From positions 2,668,501 to 2,732,500 of the forward strand of contig OX637291.1 of assembly GCA_951799445.1 (NCBI GenBank): a DNA stretch of 64,000 nucleotides, in the 5' to 3' direction. Numbering within the stretch: position 1 is the first letter of the stretch; every line of letters starts with the position of its first letter. The notes under the pieces are model-generated. The model searched no databases and was not told the DNA's origin. It worked only from the letters and a program-made list of their open reading frames with translations. Source of the stretch: Pseudisothecium myosuroides (taxonomy: Eukaryota > Streptophyta > Bryopsida > Hypnales > Lembophyllaceae). Position numbers and translations under genes: made by a program. Shown here in pieces: positions 24,301 through 34,485 of this stretch.

Positions 24301-25803
24301 TTGACCAACCTTCCTACTAAACCCATAGGATACAAGTTGATTTTTACTCGGAAACGTAATACCCAAGGACAAATAGTCCGATTCAAGGTGCGATTAGTGG
24401 CTCAAGGATTCAATCAACGTCCTGGCATTGATTTTACCTTTACTTATTCCCCTATTATGGATGCCACTACTTTTAGATATCTACTTGGCCTAGCTGTACA
24501 ACATTCTTTGGAAACCACGCTTCTAGATGTTGTGACAGCCTACCTTTATGGAAATTTAGATGCCACAATTTATATAAGGTCTCCTCCTAATTTCTTGCCT
24601 ACGCCCCCTTCGACTGATTCTCCGGGCAAGTATTCTGGCCTCAAGCTACAACGAGCTCTTTGTGGATTAAAACAAGCAGGTCGCATGTGGTATAAACATT
24701 TGAGAGATTTTTTGCTATACCACAAGTTCCGGCACGACCCTACCCTTCCGTGTATATTCACTTTGAAGGATGCTCACGGGTTTGTGATCATTGCCATTTA
24801 TATTGATGATCTCAACCTTATAGGTACGCCCTCAACTTGCCGCCAAACGGTAACATTACTAACAATTCAATTTGAAATGAAACTACTTGGCCGCACTTCT
24901 TTTTGTCTTGGTTTAGAGATTACACATCTGCCCAATGGAAGTATATTTCTTCATCAAACTGTGTATACTCAACGGTTGCTCAAGAATTTCAAGATGGACC
25001 AAGCAAATCCTTTATCTGCTCCCATGATCGGTCGAAGCAAGACAAATGATGACCCATACCGACCTTGCGAGGAGGAGGAAGAGGAATATGATAGCAAACA
25101 GAACCTCACAGTAGTCGGAGCTTTGTTATATTTATCTACATATACTCGGCCAGATATATCATTTGCAACAAGCGTGTTAGCTCGGCATAGTCAGAAGCCC
25201 ACGATGCGACATTGGAATGGAGTCAAGCATCTGTTTAGGTATCTTTGCGGAACAGAAGACTTAGGACTTCATTATACAAAGACTGGACCATCAAATTTAG
25301 TTGGATATGCAGATGCTGGTTTCAAATCGGATGAAAACACGGGCAAGTCCCAGACAGGTTATATCTTCCTACGTAACAACGCACCCATATCATGGAAGTC
25401 TGTGAAGCAGACAGTGACTGCAACATCAACCAACCATGCGGAGTTAATTGCATTCCATGAAGCGACAAGAGAAGCAGTTTGGTTACGGACAATTGACAAG
25501 ATCATTTCAGATCAATGTGAACTTAGCCACAGTACACAACCGACAACGATTTTTGAAGATAATGCAGCATGCGTGGCGCAAGTTACAGGTGGATTCATCA
25601 AGGCTGATCGAACAAAGCACATCAGTCCACAAATCTTTGGATTTACCCAAGACCTTATTGAATCAGAAGAAATTGAAGTAAAGAAAGTTCAATCCTCCAA
25701 CAACATTGCTGACATACTTACAAAGGCACTCCCTGCTTACACTCACAAACGATTGGTTCAAGAAGCTGGCATGAGATCTCTTCAAGATCTAGTTACACAT
25801 TAG
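21343..25803 (+). CDS. Ty1-copia Gag-Pol polyprotein (1486 aa, intact)
   Basis: A single open frame encodes, in order: Gag; a CCHC zinc knuckle (CHKCGRKGHIARYC, about residues 284-297); an aspartic protease (ALIDSATTHTIL, Asp about 353); GAG-pre-integrase with HHCC zinc ligands (His 530 and 534, Cys 564 and 567); an integrase core with Asp 595, Asp 658 and Glu 694 (35 residues between the last two); a copia reverse transcriptase (Asp about 1062, YIDDLNLIG at 1153-1161); and RNase H (Asp about 1324, then AEL and EDNAA motifs). The ATG at 21343 is preferred over an upstream in-frame TTG because it is the first ATG and precedes MADKKSPREN. The order protease-integrase-RT-RNase H defines copia. 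Residues 447-466 and 492-511 are a tandem duplication (ELRQGQQLLATANAGV against ELRQGRQSLATAKAGV). No frame break was seen, so the element may be mobile. Confidence 0.96.
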   Translation: MADKKSPRENSSRVQPLLFDALEADGSNYMEWSIDVKAYFYLEGLDDAIDDEPEADFPMSSKWKALLVLRRHLHTSLRQQYIQVDNLAELWRQLHIRFYHERTIFLPQAQNDWIALRVLDFPDFLSFNAELHRITAQLRLCGDRITDRELIDKTLFTFPPASALLAQQYRNMKFTTHSEIMSYLLLAKKQHQLLLKNAEAKPAREAHTSEISRQQPRGTRKQQRLPNQQHPRDKSNSYRPSFDRVSRYSDCFSNRDYCSSQLNDRSSNRTFDRKSSFSRDDRTCHKCGRKGHIARYCRTPAYYVSMYKELEKFRNEKREAHSLDAPSSSNVNIENYMVHISKESAPTDVALIDSATTHTILRDPKYFTFASRDRTWQTCDIVTIAGSRNFRFREGQATIVLLGGTPLLCEKAMYAPDAHRSLISYRDLRANRMDVSTVLDDHKEVLELRQGQQLLATANAGVTGLYELLISPPKESAFHFSTSVGDDEEYWELRQGRQSLATAKAGVNGIVCESNSALIPPSTGKTGLWHSRLGHPGTTMLRRMLPLLEGHNLCTSDADKIGSCAACSQGKLIKRPSHWKLPTELPPMLQRLQGDVCGPITPSSGPFQYFLVLVDASGKHSEVSLLSTRNMVFSKLLAMIIKFRTHHPDHPVKSLRMDNAQEFRSHAFEDYCTANRISLTYSVPYEHSQNGLAEAYIKKIQLITRPLLIHAKLPPTMWGHAILHAATLLRFCPTLFNTQSSFELISGRVPNVFHFRVFGCRVWIPVSEPHRKTIGSHRQEGIYVGFDSPSIIRYVSPSSSTLLRARFSNCHFEEYSFPSLPNVKSPALDIWAPETIIQNPDPRTALAESEVKKLIHLQFLANKLPDGFSDGPRITRNPLLGTGLIPISVIPSKRTIDPIASISKKPHPHHVTLHSDALFSPDDNSQFSSFPEDGSSVTAFITRILSDDPDPLTLDEAKSSPDWPKWQVALAAEYSSFRKHEVFGPLLTNLPTKPIGYKLIFTRKRNTQGQIVRFKVRLVAQGFNQRPGIDFTFTYSPIMDATTFRYLLGLAVQHSLETTLLDVVTAYLYGNLDATIYIRSPPNFLPTPPSTDSPGKYSGLKLQRALCGLKQAGRMWYKHLRDFLLYHKFRHDPTLPCIFTLKDAHGFVIIAIYIDDLNLIGTPSTCRQTVTLLTIQFEMKLLGRTSFCLGLEITHLPNGSIFLHQTVYTQRLLKNFKMDQANPLSAPMIGRSKTNDDPYRPCEEEEEEYDSKQNLTVVGALLYLSTYTRPDISFATSVLARHSQKPTMRHWNGVKHLFRYLCGTEDLGLHYTKTGPSNLVGYADAGFKSDENTGKSQTGYIFLRNNAPISWKSVKQTVTATSTNHAELIAFHEATREAVWLRTIDKIISDQCELSHSTQPTTIFEDNAACVAQVTGGFIKADRTKHISPQIFGFTQDLIESEEIEVKKVQSSNNIADILTKALPAYTHKRLVQEAGMRSLQDLVTH

Positions 25804-25893
25804 GTTATGCTCTTTTTCTTTCTGTGAATTTTCCTTATAAAGGTTTTTGTCACAATTAAGTTTTTTATGAGGTAACCCAGGATCGAGGAGGAG

Positions 25894-26092
25894 TGTTGAG
25901 ATAAGATAACGATCCCAGTTAACTTAGGTTAAGTGAGACTTAGGATAAGGTAAAAGTAGATCTCACTACTAGTGACACTACTAGTGATACCTCCTATATG
26001 TGTATGATCATGTAACCTTAATGATGATTACTTTGAGAACTTCTTATTGCATTATATATTTTCTGTGTCTATGCTCTGCTTCCTTCGCAACA
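25894..26092 (+). repeat. 3' LTR of the copia element
   Basis: The 199-bp copy of 21062-21260, followed by the GTTCA target duplication. Its promoter could read out towards the gene at 27210. Confidence 0.96.
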
Positions 26093-26097
26093 GTTCA

Positions 26098-27209
26098 CAC
26101 TTGAGTGAGGACCAGAGATTTTTGTGGCGGCTGCTCGTACGCAGGCCTTCCGCTGGCGCTTTCCCCGCAAGGATGATCTCCTTCACTGCCTCAAACTGGC
26201 GGAAGGCTTGTTACAATTGCAACTTAATTGCGCATTATAGTCGTCTTGCAATCATATTTAGTCCCCCAAAATAGTTTCATTGAATTTGGTGCAGAGCCGA
26301 AACGGGCACTCCGTGCTGCCTCGCAGTTTCTGTGAATGTTTTTTTTTAGTTTGTGAAGTAGTGATTCGGAGACGATCTTAAGGAAGGTTGCGTTCGTGAG
26401 AATTCCAACCAATGCAGATCGCGGTGGAGCCAGGTAAGTTGACTTCCTGTGCTTACGATACAATCGAATTGCAATGGCGGTGTTTCCAATGCGAGCGGAT
26501 TTAGGTGAATCCGTCGGACTGTTTCTGTTTCGGGTTTTTTTATTTCCTTTGGATTAGGTGAGTAATCACATTTTGGGAATGTTCGTGGTGGAAATTCGAA
26601 CTGAAATTTTCATTTTCTGCCTGGTTCCTTTCTGGGTTCATTGCACAATCATTATGTAGCTACTTGTTTTGTTTCTAGAATAAAAACGTCAATATAGAAG
26701 GCGGAAAGTCATGAGTTAGATTTTGCTTTTTGTTCTGATGCTAAAAAGAAGCTGCAGCAATCGTTCATGTTTTCTTCGTCAGAAAATGGATTAACGATTA
26801 ACGAATCCAATCTCGGTTTGTGTAGATTATCATACTGTTGTTTGATACCTTGAAGAGAGTGCCCTTGAGAGAATGATCAGCATGCGAGGTTTGAGGTAAA
26901 AGTTTCGGTTGCAGGATCTATTACTCCCTTAGTAACGAAATGAAGCAATGCAGGTTACATACGAAGGTTGTAATTATGTTCACTTCGTATGTAAATTCTA
27001 ATTTTCCAGAATTAATGTAGAGATGCTGGTCCCGATTTGGCTTTCGTTCTGTCAAATATGTATAACTTTGCTCTAGCATCAGTTGTGCTCACAGGGTGTA
27101 GGGTTTTTGCGATTTGCTGACAGGTTGAGGAGCTTGCGTGGTTAGTGAAAGATAATCTCTGCACGAAACACTTGTTGCCCTTGGTTGTCTGATTCCTTGT
27201 GTTGACTTG
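26098..27209 (+). promoter_or_regulatory. promoter and probable spliced 5' leader of the PHD-Myb gene
   Basis: The DNA downstream of the copia element is GC-richer and leader-like. A strong donor (GAGCCAG|GTAAGTTG, GT at 26434) and a pyrimidine-preceded acceptor (TTTGCTGACAG, ending 27123) suggest a leader intron of about 690 bp, with the ATG at 27210 in the next exon. A telobox-type motif, TAGGGTTT, lies at 27099-27106 near the acceptor. The retrotransposon sits close to where transcription would start, so promoter function may have been altered or replaced by the LTR. Splice sites are predicted from sequence only. Confidence 0.5.
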
Positions 27210-30200
27210 ATGGAGCCGGCGGCGTCTGCTAAGACGCCCAGTCTAGCTTGGAAATGGATTCTGGAGAAGCTTCTGGACATGCCGGATTTTAGATTGCCGT
27301 TTCTCGACGGTTTGTTTTCTTTAAACGAATTGGTTGTGTTGAATTAGGGTTGGAAATGATGTTATGGACTTGTAGATATGAATTCTCATTTCATATTCGT
27401 CGAAAGGCAGAGGATACTAATTTATTTCCATTACTTAAAGCATTTTAACATATATGGAGTGATTTTTGGGAATTCAGTTTAGAGCTGTCGTGAGATTTTT
27501 GGTACAAGAGCCAAATTTACTGAGAACAAGGTTTTATCACCATGCCTGAATTTCTCATGCAAGCATTCAAATTGGGAGGTTGTAAACCACTCTCGAAGGG
27601 ATAGTAGACAACCTTATTCTCTCTCAAGGATGAGTGACCACAGGCATTTATGCAAGTCATGCTTCACTCGCTAACAAGTCCAACCAAGCGTATGAATAGA
27701 TGATTTCCTGTTGGTAACAGGAGTCAGTGTAGGGGATGCAAATTAGTTCCATAACAACTTTAGTGTCCTCTACCTTATTCGAATTGTGGTGACGCAGGGG
27801 TGATCAGCAGCCATATTTCAGACATAGAGGAGCCACATTGCGAGCCTCTTCTGAAAAGGGTAGCATTGCGAGTCCTGCAGGAGATGATTGTTAGAAATCA
27901 AATCGACTCCTATGTAATTCCTCTTCTGAAGGAGATCACTAGACAAAACCTTCATCCGAGATCCACAGGGTTATCCATCAAGCAACGGTTTGACAAGGAG
28001 CTCGTTCTTCGTGTTCAAACAGAGGTGGACGACCTCTCTTTCTCCTTGTTAGCATGTATGCTCATGGGTGATGGTTGGGGACACATATTGAAGACGACTT
28101 TTGTTGTATTGTACTTACAGATTGTGGTTTTCACTGGAATGTCTATGGACGAACAGTTTTATAAGGCAATGTCATATCTCTTCAATTTATTTGCATGTAT
28201 ATCTCTATCCATGGTTATTCTGGTTACAAGATCGACAATTACTATATGACAATGGTGGATTCTATAACATTTCCAGATTGTTCTCTCTATACTGAGGAAA
28301 GATTTGGACGAGGGAGAGAAAGATTGGGCATTGTATGAATCGGAACTGGAGAGAGTTTTTGAAGGGGCAGAAGAAGACAATCGCCTGCTAGATCGTAAAT
28401 GGGAACTTCGTGCTCTTCTTGAGGTAGGAGAAAATAGCTCCAGTTTTTTTGTATCAGAATTGCACTACGTGTTTTTTTGTTTGGATTGGCATCGTAATTA
28501 TACAATCGACAAATTCATAGAGCATCACAAGTGTTACCTAACTTTTTGCCCTGGATATCAGCCGAAGAACCAAACGAAGGTCACTGTCACAGCTTATTTT
28601 CGAAAGTTTTCACTCAACAAGCTGAGGCTTGATTTGCGCTCGTTTATCGACGAAAAGAGAACGGTTCTCGATACCATGTTCTTAGACCAGGTAATAATAT
28701 CCTATTATGCATTACGGTTCTTCCTATTTCTGGCAAGCACGGGACGGATATATTAACCTGTCTCAGCCTTGTGAGTATCTCTTGTACGATGGTCTCTGTG
28801 TACATACCTTCCTCCCACACGGGGTTTCTTCTTTTTTCTTTGATGTATATTAAGATTTCCCACTTTTTGTGCTTGTAATTTTCGTAAAGTATTGGTCTCT
28901 ATGTTTTGGCTGATTCCATTATTGGCAAATTGTCGTATTGACTTCACAGGGCCTCAGTGGTCCTAATACGAATATTAAGCGGTAGTGTTACTTGTTTGCA
29001 TATTCCTAGTTGTCACGTGCCTTTCTCGATGCCAATGGGAAGCCATTCTCTGAGGATCTGGGTGGCGTGGAGAAATCTACGACAGTAGAAGCAAATGGGA
29101 AGCAAGACCATGTGGGCATCGTCAATGTCGAGAGTTTGCAAGAGCTTGGGGAAAGGGGCTCTCAATATTCGGGACAGAATCCCAAGGTGAGCGTAACTGA
29201 AGATCAGCATATGGTTCCCGGTCAGAAGAGGAGGCGGGAGCACTTGTCTACACAGAATGCCATTGGCGATGACGAATTGGAAGAAGCTGACGAAGGCTTA
29301 GCAGGGATGAAGAAATCAAGGAAAACACCTGCAACACCTATTGTTAGTCCTGTGAAGGCTTTGATGCGCCAGTGTGTTTCGGAACCAGCGGTACGTACAT
29401 CTGGTCCTGAGCTCGGCTGTTCCCCTGTGAAGAAGGAAGTTGAATCAACCAAGCAGCACTCCTTGTTGAAGAGAGGCGAGGAGCCTTTGTCTAGTCCCTG
29501 TAAGTTGGGTCAGGATGTGATGAGAAGCCCTGGTGCAGTAGCTCATGAGAGTACCGGCATGGAAGAGGGAAAAGATCCTCTGAGGGGGCCAAGTCGTACA
29601 GACGAATATGTTGTCTCTGATTCCGAAACTCAGGTATTTACCACTGTACCTCTATTTTTGACATGGCTTTGTTTTAATGAAGGATAGCTCTAAGTCGGAA
29701 CTTGTGATAACTATTGGTTCATATAGTGTCCTGCATTCCAACGTTGTCACACGTATCTCGGTCTATTTCATTCTATTTGGAGCAGGCTTACTGCTGCAAT
29801 TTCCACGGACCTTTCATTATGCAGTATTTTGGATGCAAAGATGAAGAGTATTGCTGCTTCCCTCAAATTGTTGTTGCTTTCAGTGTTTGAACTTGTCAAG
29901 GTCTGATCTCTTCGTGCAGGTAGCTCAGAAGTTGAGCACTGATGGCAAAGACAGACTTATTGAAGAAGGCAATGGTGATAACCACAACAAGAGAGGGGCT
30001 CAGTCTTTCTCTGAGGTGCTTTAACAATGATTTTGTTAGTTCCTAGAATGTACATTTTTCCAAATCACTTAAGGTCCTGTAATAACTTAAGCTTTTTTCC
30101 TTCCCACTATCACCATGCTGTCGTTTTAGTGCGTGTGTTTACCCGGTTATTACACGGCTTGTGATGTTTCAAACTGGCTTGTGTATACATCCAGAATGGA

Positions 30201-31894
30201 TTCGATCGGGGGCTCCCTCAAGGTATTGTAGAAACTGAGTTTGTGAAGGAGACCATCATTTTACAAAGGGAAAGGAAGAGACTGGTGGATAGAAGAAAAG
30301 AAGCATCTACAGGCTCACCACAAGTTAAAGTACATCAACAAGAGGATTATGAGAGGTTTGCTACAAAGAATGAGTTAAAAACTCTGGATTCTCAAGATGT
30401 TTATGGGGTAGATTTTCTTGAAGTTGGTTGTGATGGTCATGAAGAAGTCTGCCACATGTGTGGAAAGCATGGGAAACTACTTTGGTGTGAAGGATGCCCC
30501 ATGTCTATGCACTTCGACTGCATCGAGGTTCTTGGCCTAAGATTGCCGAAGAGTGAGGAGTGGCGTTGTCCTAATTGCTTGTTGCTGAAGGCAGGATGGG
30601 AAGCAGCAAAGGCTGAAAAGGTGAGTGGTTTCCTGTTAGGGCACCTGTTTAAACACAGGGGAAGTAGGAGCTGTTACCGTGTGGGAATGGTCCAATTTTC
30701 TCCACATGGTAACCCCTTCTACTTCCCCTGTGAAATTTTCTTATCGTGCACGGCTTTTATTAGTATGTTGAACAAGTGGTTTTCAGAAGATAACAGTTTC
30801 CGCATTTGAATATGATCCTGTTTCCGCATATGGAAGATTATGTGGGAAGTGTTCTTGTGATTGTGTGTTTCAGGTTTTCTTATAGTTGATATTAAGTGAT
30901 CGATGATGAACCTTCTCAAATTTTCGACATGTTTCTTAATAATTCTGCGAGCATGGAATTCGACTCTGTGAATCAGATCGACGTTTGCGGGTGCTGCCTA
31001 GGTCTTGTCTTTTGGGTTGTGTTCTTTGAAGGCATGTTATAGAAGATTTCTCGATTGAAACTCTCTCTACAGGTAGCAGTTGCGGCCAAGGGCAAGCTAC
31101 AGGTTTTCAAAATGGAGAGCAAAAAGATGAAAATTTCCCCATTGCGCCATAGTAGGCAGGAGAATGGAATCAAACAATCGAGTCTTCGAATCAGTTCGCT
31201 GCAGTCTGAAGAGAACGATAGGGTTTTGAAGCCAAATCAGGAAAGTGATGAAGAGCCAAACCTCGGATACACTGAAGGACAACACTTCAATTTGACTGGT
31301 ACTGCCTTGTCGGAAGCAGACCTTCGAAGTGGTCGCTGCAAAATACCTGGTCTTCGCAGGACGCGCCTACCCTGGACGAGGGAGGAGGAGGAGGTCCTTA
31401 AGGTAGATTTCTACTTTTTGTTTCTCAATTCTCAGTCCATGCAGTTAGTAAGTGTCACTGCGAGATCAAGGTCTTAGTCAGATCTGATAAACTTTGGAAT
31501 AGCCATTTAATGGCCTTGTTGTACATTTTGATGCATGTCTAATATTCTGATCATTGCATCTAGTATTGGATGACATTCTACGGGCATTTAGTATAGAGAA
31601 AACCTGAACTCAAGTACCTCAACCCGATATGCTTACATCTGCATAGCGGGATCCTCTGTATTGCTGTTTGCATTGAAATTCTTTCCACTCTCCTCTCTAT
31701 TTTGAGAGTTTAAACTGACAGTGGAGTTGGGAATTTTGTAGAAGGGTGTATATTTATCACGCAATGGAGCATGGGGGCCGAATCGGTGGAATCATATTCT
31801 AAAGTTTGGGCAGGGTGCATTTGATCCCAGTCGCACCAATGTGGACGTGAAGGACAAATGGCGAAATTTGGTCAAGCGCGCCAATGCCTCATAG
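27210..31894 (+). CDS. PHD finger and telobox-Myb domain protein, nine coding exons (743 aa)
   Basis: Predicted coding exons: 27210-27309, 27798-28024, 28277-28423, 28562-28690, 29010-29633, 29920-30015, 30195-30620, 31073-31402, 31742-31894. Every junction has GT-AG ends and keeps frame, giving 743 residues from MEPAASAKTPSL to the TAG at 31892. The N-terminal 200 residues look helical (RVALRVLQEMI, ALYESELERVFEG), followed by a low-complexity acidic and basic linker. A C4HC3 PHD finger spans about 527-569 (CHMC, WCEGC, MHFDC, WRCPNC). A Myb/SANT domain spans about 682-738 (LPWTREEEEVLKKG, then VDVKDKWRNLVK, the telobox signature of telomere-repeat-binding plant Myb proteins). PHD fingers commonly read histone H3 tails and telobox Mybs bind TTTAGGG/AAACCCTA DNA, so a nuclear chromatin or transcription role is inferred. 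The least certain junction is exon 4 to 5; a small alternative exon at 28950-28981 breaks the frame. Confidence 0.88.
30654..30732 (+). ncRNA. long near-perfect hairpin in intron 7 (pre-miRNA-like)
   Basis: Starting 33 bases into intron 7, the 32-nt arm beginning CACAGGGGAAGTAG pairs with a downstream arm ending CTACTTCCCCTGTG. I count 27 Watson-Crick pairs, 3 G-U pairs and 2 mismatches, with a loop of about 15 nt. This size and pairing suit a plant miRNA precursor or a tiny foldback MITE. I do not recognise a known miRNA in either arm. Expression is unknown. Confidence 0.6.
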
Positions 31895-32716
31895 TCGTGC
31901 TATTCTATGGCTTTTACCCAACAAATTCATGTCAGCTATTTCTTATGAGCTTCACATAACTTATGTGTGCAGGATAGTCAAGGAATTTCTTCAATTTAAA
32001 ATTAAAAGCTGGTCTTGTTAAGAAGACAGTTTAAGTGGATACATGTTGTAATCCTTATTCTATTTCTCAATGTATATATATGTTACATCAGATTCCTTTT
32101 GTGAACTGGTTGGTTTAGACACTTGTACATTTCAAATTCTCTAAGCTTGGCTCATTGGTTTGATTCCTTCCGCAACTGCTGCGGCAGTGTGCACAGCTCA
32201 CGTTTATTATCACTATTGCAGCTCTCAGAATGATCGACTGACTGACCGATATGACTAAATGTCAGTTTCGTGGCTAATGGTCAGTCGATCGATCATCCTA
32301 GGTTTAGGATTTATGATTATTTGTTGTTTTACCTCACAATTTAAATCCCTCATTATACTGGATTTGCTACCCTGGCACTCGTTGGTGTGACTTGTAAACT
32401 CGTGACTCGTGAAATGAGTGACCGTGGTTTTGGTGGAGCAATAGTGGGACCGAGGCGCTGTTCACATCGATCCGACTTTGTGGTAGATTTGTGTTATGAA
32501 TTTGTCACGACATATCAGTTAATTTTTTGTTTTAAATTGTGGAAAAAACAACCCCAAGCTAGATCCTATGAGATGGACAAGCACCTTGTATGATAGACGA
32601 GGCAAACAAACATTGAATATCTGATGATGTCCAAACAAGCATGGTTGGATCATTTATTCATCTGTATATAAGTAAATTCATCAAGAATATATTGATGCAA
32701 TCTTAAATTGAATTTT
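31895..32716. other. 3' side of the PHD-Myb gene and spacer
   Basis: Probably the 3' UTR for the first few hundred bases (a TTTGTGAACTGG region near 32100 may be near the end). An imperfect palindrome with arms GATCGACTGACTGACC and GGTCAGTCGATCGATC lies at about 32231-32294. No second gene is seen. Confidence 0.4.
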
Positions 32717-33005
32717 TCTGGAGATTTCTCCACTCAAGTAATGGAGAAATTCATCCATATTATCAATGTCATCCTACTTTGAAATATTTGAAGTGCTTTT
32801 TTGGAGATTTCATCCATTCAGGTATGGAGAAATTCATCCATAACATATCAATGTCCTACTTTGTAAATCTTTTGGGTAATTTTTGGAGATCCCATCCACT
32901 CAAAAATGGAGAAATCATCCATAATATACTAGTATCATCCTACTTTGAATTTTTAACAATTGATTTTTGGAGATTCCATCCACTGAGACATGGAGAAGTA
33001 TCCCT
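32717..33005. repeat. 83-bp tandem array, about 3.5 units
   Basis: The block TGGAGAAATTCATCCAT recurs at 32742, 32825, 32907 and 32991 (spacings 83, 82 and 84). It is paired in each unit with TTTTGGAGAT-CCATCCACT and CATCCTACTTTG. A partial unit precedes the first. Units are roughly 80% alike. The array ends about 90 bp from the stop codon of the decayed gene at 33096. Confidence 0.85.
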
Positions 33006-33095
33006 TTTTTACATTTTTTTGAATTGCAATGTTGACCGAGTAAAACCTCCTTCTGTGCAGGTCCCGGTCCAGGCCGGTGTAGATGTTCCAGACTC

Positions 33096-34485
33096 CTATG
33101 AGGCCTTGGAGTCATAGCGCTTCACCTCTCGTAGTATGTCCTCACGATCAAAGCCATAGCCAGACACACTGAGAACACAAGTCCTTCCATTCTCCTCAAT
33201 CTCACTTATGTCTGCATCACCATTCCCAGTCCAGGTGACTCAAAATCCATCAACATTTACAAAAGCTCTGGGCTGGTCAACAAACTTAAATCTATACCCA
33301 TTCTAGTTTTCAAACAAAAAACTACTCATAGATCTCACTTTGGCAATGAAAAACTCGAAAAACTTCGTTGAAATTGCCTCAACTCTAACCTCATGAATCA
33401 GTTTCTTCTGGTGTATGGTGTGGAGATTATGAGTTTCAATCGAACTAGAATTTCCTCTAAACAGGAAGTGAGTGAGCTGCTTACTGAATTTGTTTCGTAG
33501 GTCCGTCTTCAACTGGTTCAGTTTGCGAGGCTTGATTCGCTGAAGCTCAGGGAAGTAGATATCTACACGTTTCTGTACAACAGAGAACAACAGCAATCGG
33601 CAGTACGTCAAGAGTTAGTGTATATGTTTTTAATGTATTTCGCATTATTTCAAACTTAGGAAACTAATATCCGATCATCTACCATTCATGCATTTTGAAG
33701 CAAAGTAATCAATGACAGCAAGCTTAATGTTCTCGTATGAATGACACCACCACCTTGCACCTTGACATTATTTAATGGGTGACTCTTAAGTCTTAACACT
33801 CAGAGTATTCAGTGGAGCGCCCAACTGTTAAAATGAAATTAAACGGTATCATGTATGAAAAGAAATGTATTTTTTTTTCAATAGATAGTCAGTCTGGTTT
33901 GGGTGTACTTACATGTTCATCAATCGACTCGGGCTGCTCAGCAAGATCTGCAGCGTCTGCAGCATCGGTGTCTGAATCGTCTGATGCGTCCCAGTAGTTT
34001 GATTTTCGCTGCAATACATACAATAATTGTCTTTAGTTCGATCAACAATCCAGAAAGATGATAAGGGTTCTAATTTCATTATAGCATATTAAATTTCGTT
34101 AAATTGCTGGAATTTCACGGCCTTTGGCACTTTTCAGGGCACTCGACAGGAAACGATCATCTATACCAGTTCCTAGTTCTTATATTTTAGAGCTTTTGTG
34201 CAGATGAGTGTCACAATATTTGGCGTCTAGATTTGCGCCAATCTATCAAAAATAATTGACATTTATAGTCATGTGCATGCCTTAGGTCTGATAAATTATC
34301 AACTTCTATTAAATCATAAAATTTCGTATGCTACCTGGTTAAAGGCAATCTCATGGTCGACCACATTACTAGTTTCATACGAATGTACGTTCCTTGCTAG
34401 TGACATTATAGAGGTCTAATATACGGGCTTTAGTCTATATTACCTGAGACATTTCTTCAAGAGCTATTGGGATAATATATGGTCC
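33096..34485 (-). pseudogene. decayed minus-strand gene of unknown family, at least two or three exons
   Basis: Two exons are well supported: 33913-34008 (32 codons, RKSNYWDASDDSDTDAADAA onwards, acceptor TTGCAG, donor CAT|GTAAGT) and 33096-33572 (159 codons to a TAG, acceptor TTGTACAG, starting KRVDIYFPELQRI). A third upstream exon at 34444-34485 (14 codons, donor CAG|GTAATA) is possible. All join in phase 0. The last exon carries two in-frame stops: TAG after SFLFEN and TGA after FVNVDGF. Downstream of both, the frame remains protein-like (VTWTGNGDADISEIEENGR, then REDILREVKRYDSKAS). Both stops are one C-to-T step from a sense codon (CAG, CGA). The protein is hydrophilic with an acidic Asp/Ala stretch. 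I do not recognise the family. If the first stop is the true end, the gene could be intact but shorter. Confidence 0.5.

Larger units (their letters stand above)
21062..26092 (+). mobile_element. complete Ty1-copia LTR retrotransposon (5031 bp)
   Basis: Two 199-bp LTRs, each beginning TGTTGAGATAAGATAACGAT and ending TTCCTTCGCAACA, bracket one long polyprotein frame. The LTRs differ at three positions that I could find (CCTAG/CCCAG, TATATATG/TATATGTG, ACCCTA/ACCTTA), about 98.5% identity. The element is flanked by a perfect 5-bp duplication, GTTCA, at 21057-21061 and 26093-26097. A primer-binding-like CGTTATCAGCACGA follows the 5' LTR and a purine tract (GGATCGAGGAGGAG) precedes the 3' LTR. 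The insertion is young and lies about 1.1 kb upstream of the PHD-Myb start codon. Confidence 0.97.

Noticed and set aside
28025..28249. Continuation of the exon 2 reading frame beyond 28024
   Set aside because: A strong GAG|GTGG donor and an in-phase next exon at 28277 show this is intron read-through. The extra residues are hydrophobic and unlike the rest.
28950..28981. Possible 32-bp exon between exons 4 and 5 of the PHD-Myb gene
   Set aside because: It has AG and GT borders, but its length breaks the frame into exon 5, whereas joining 28690 directly to 29010 keeps phase.
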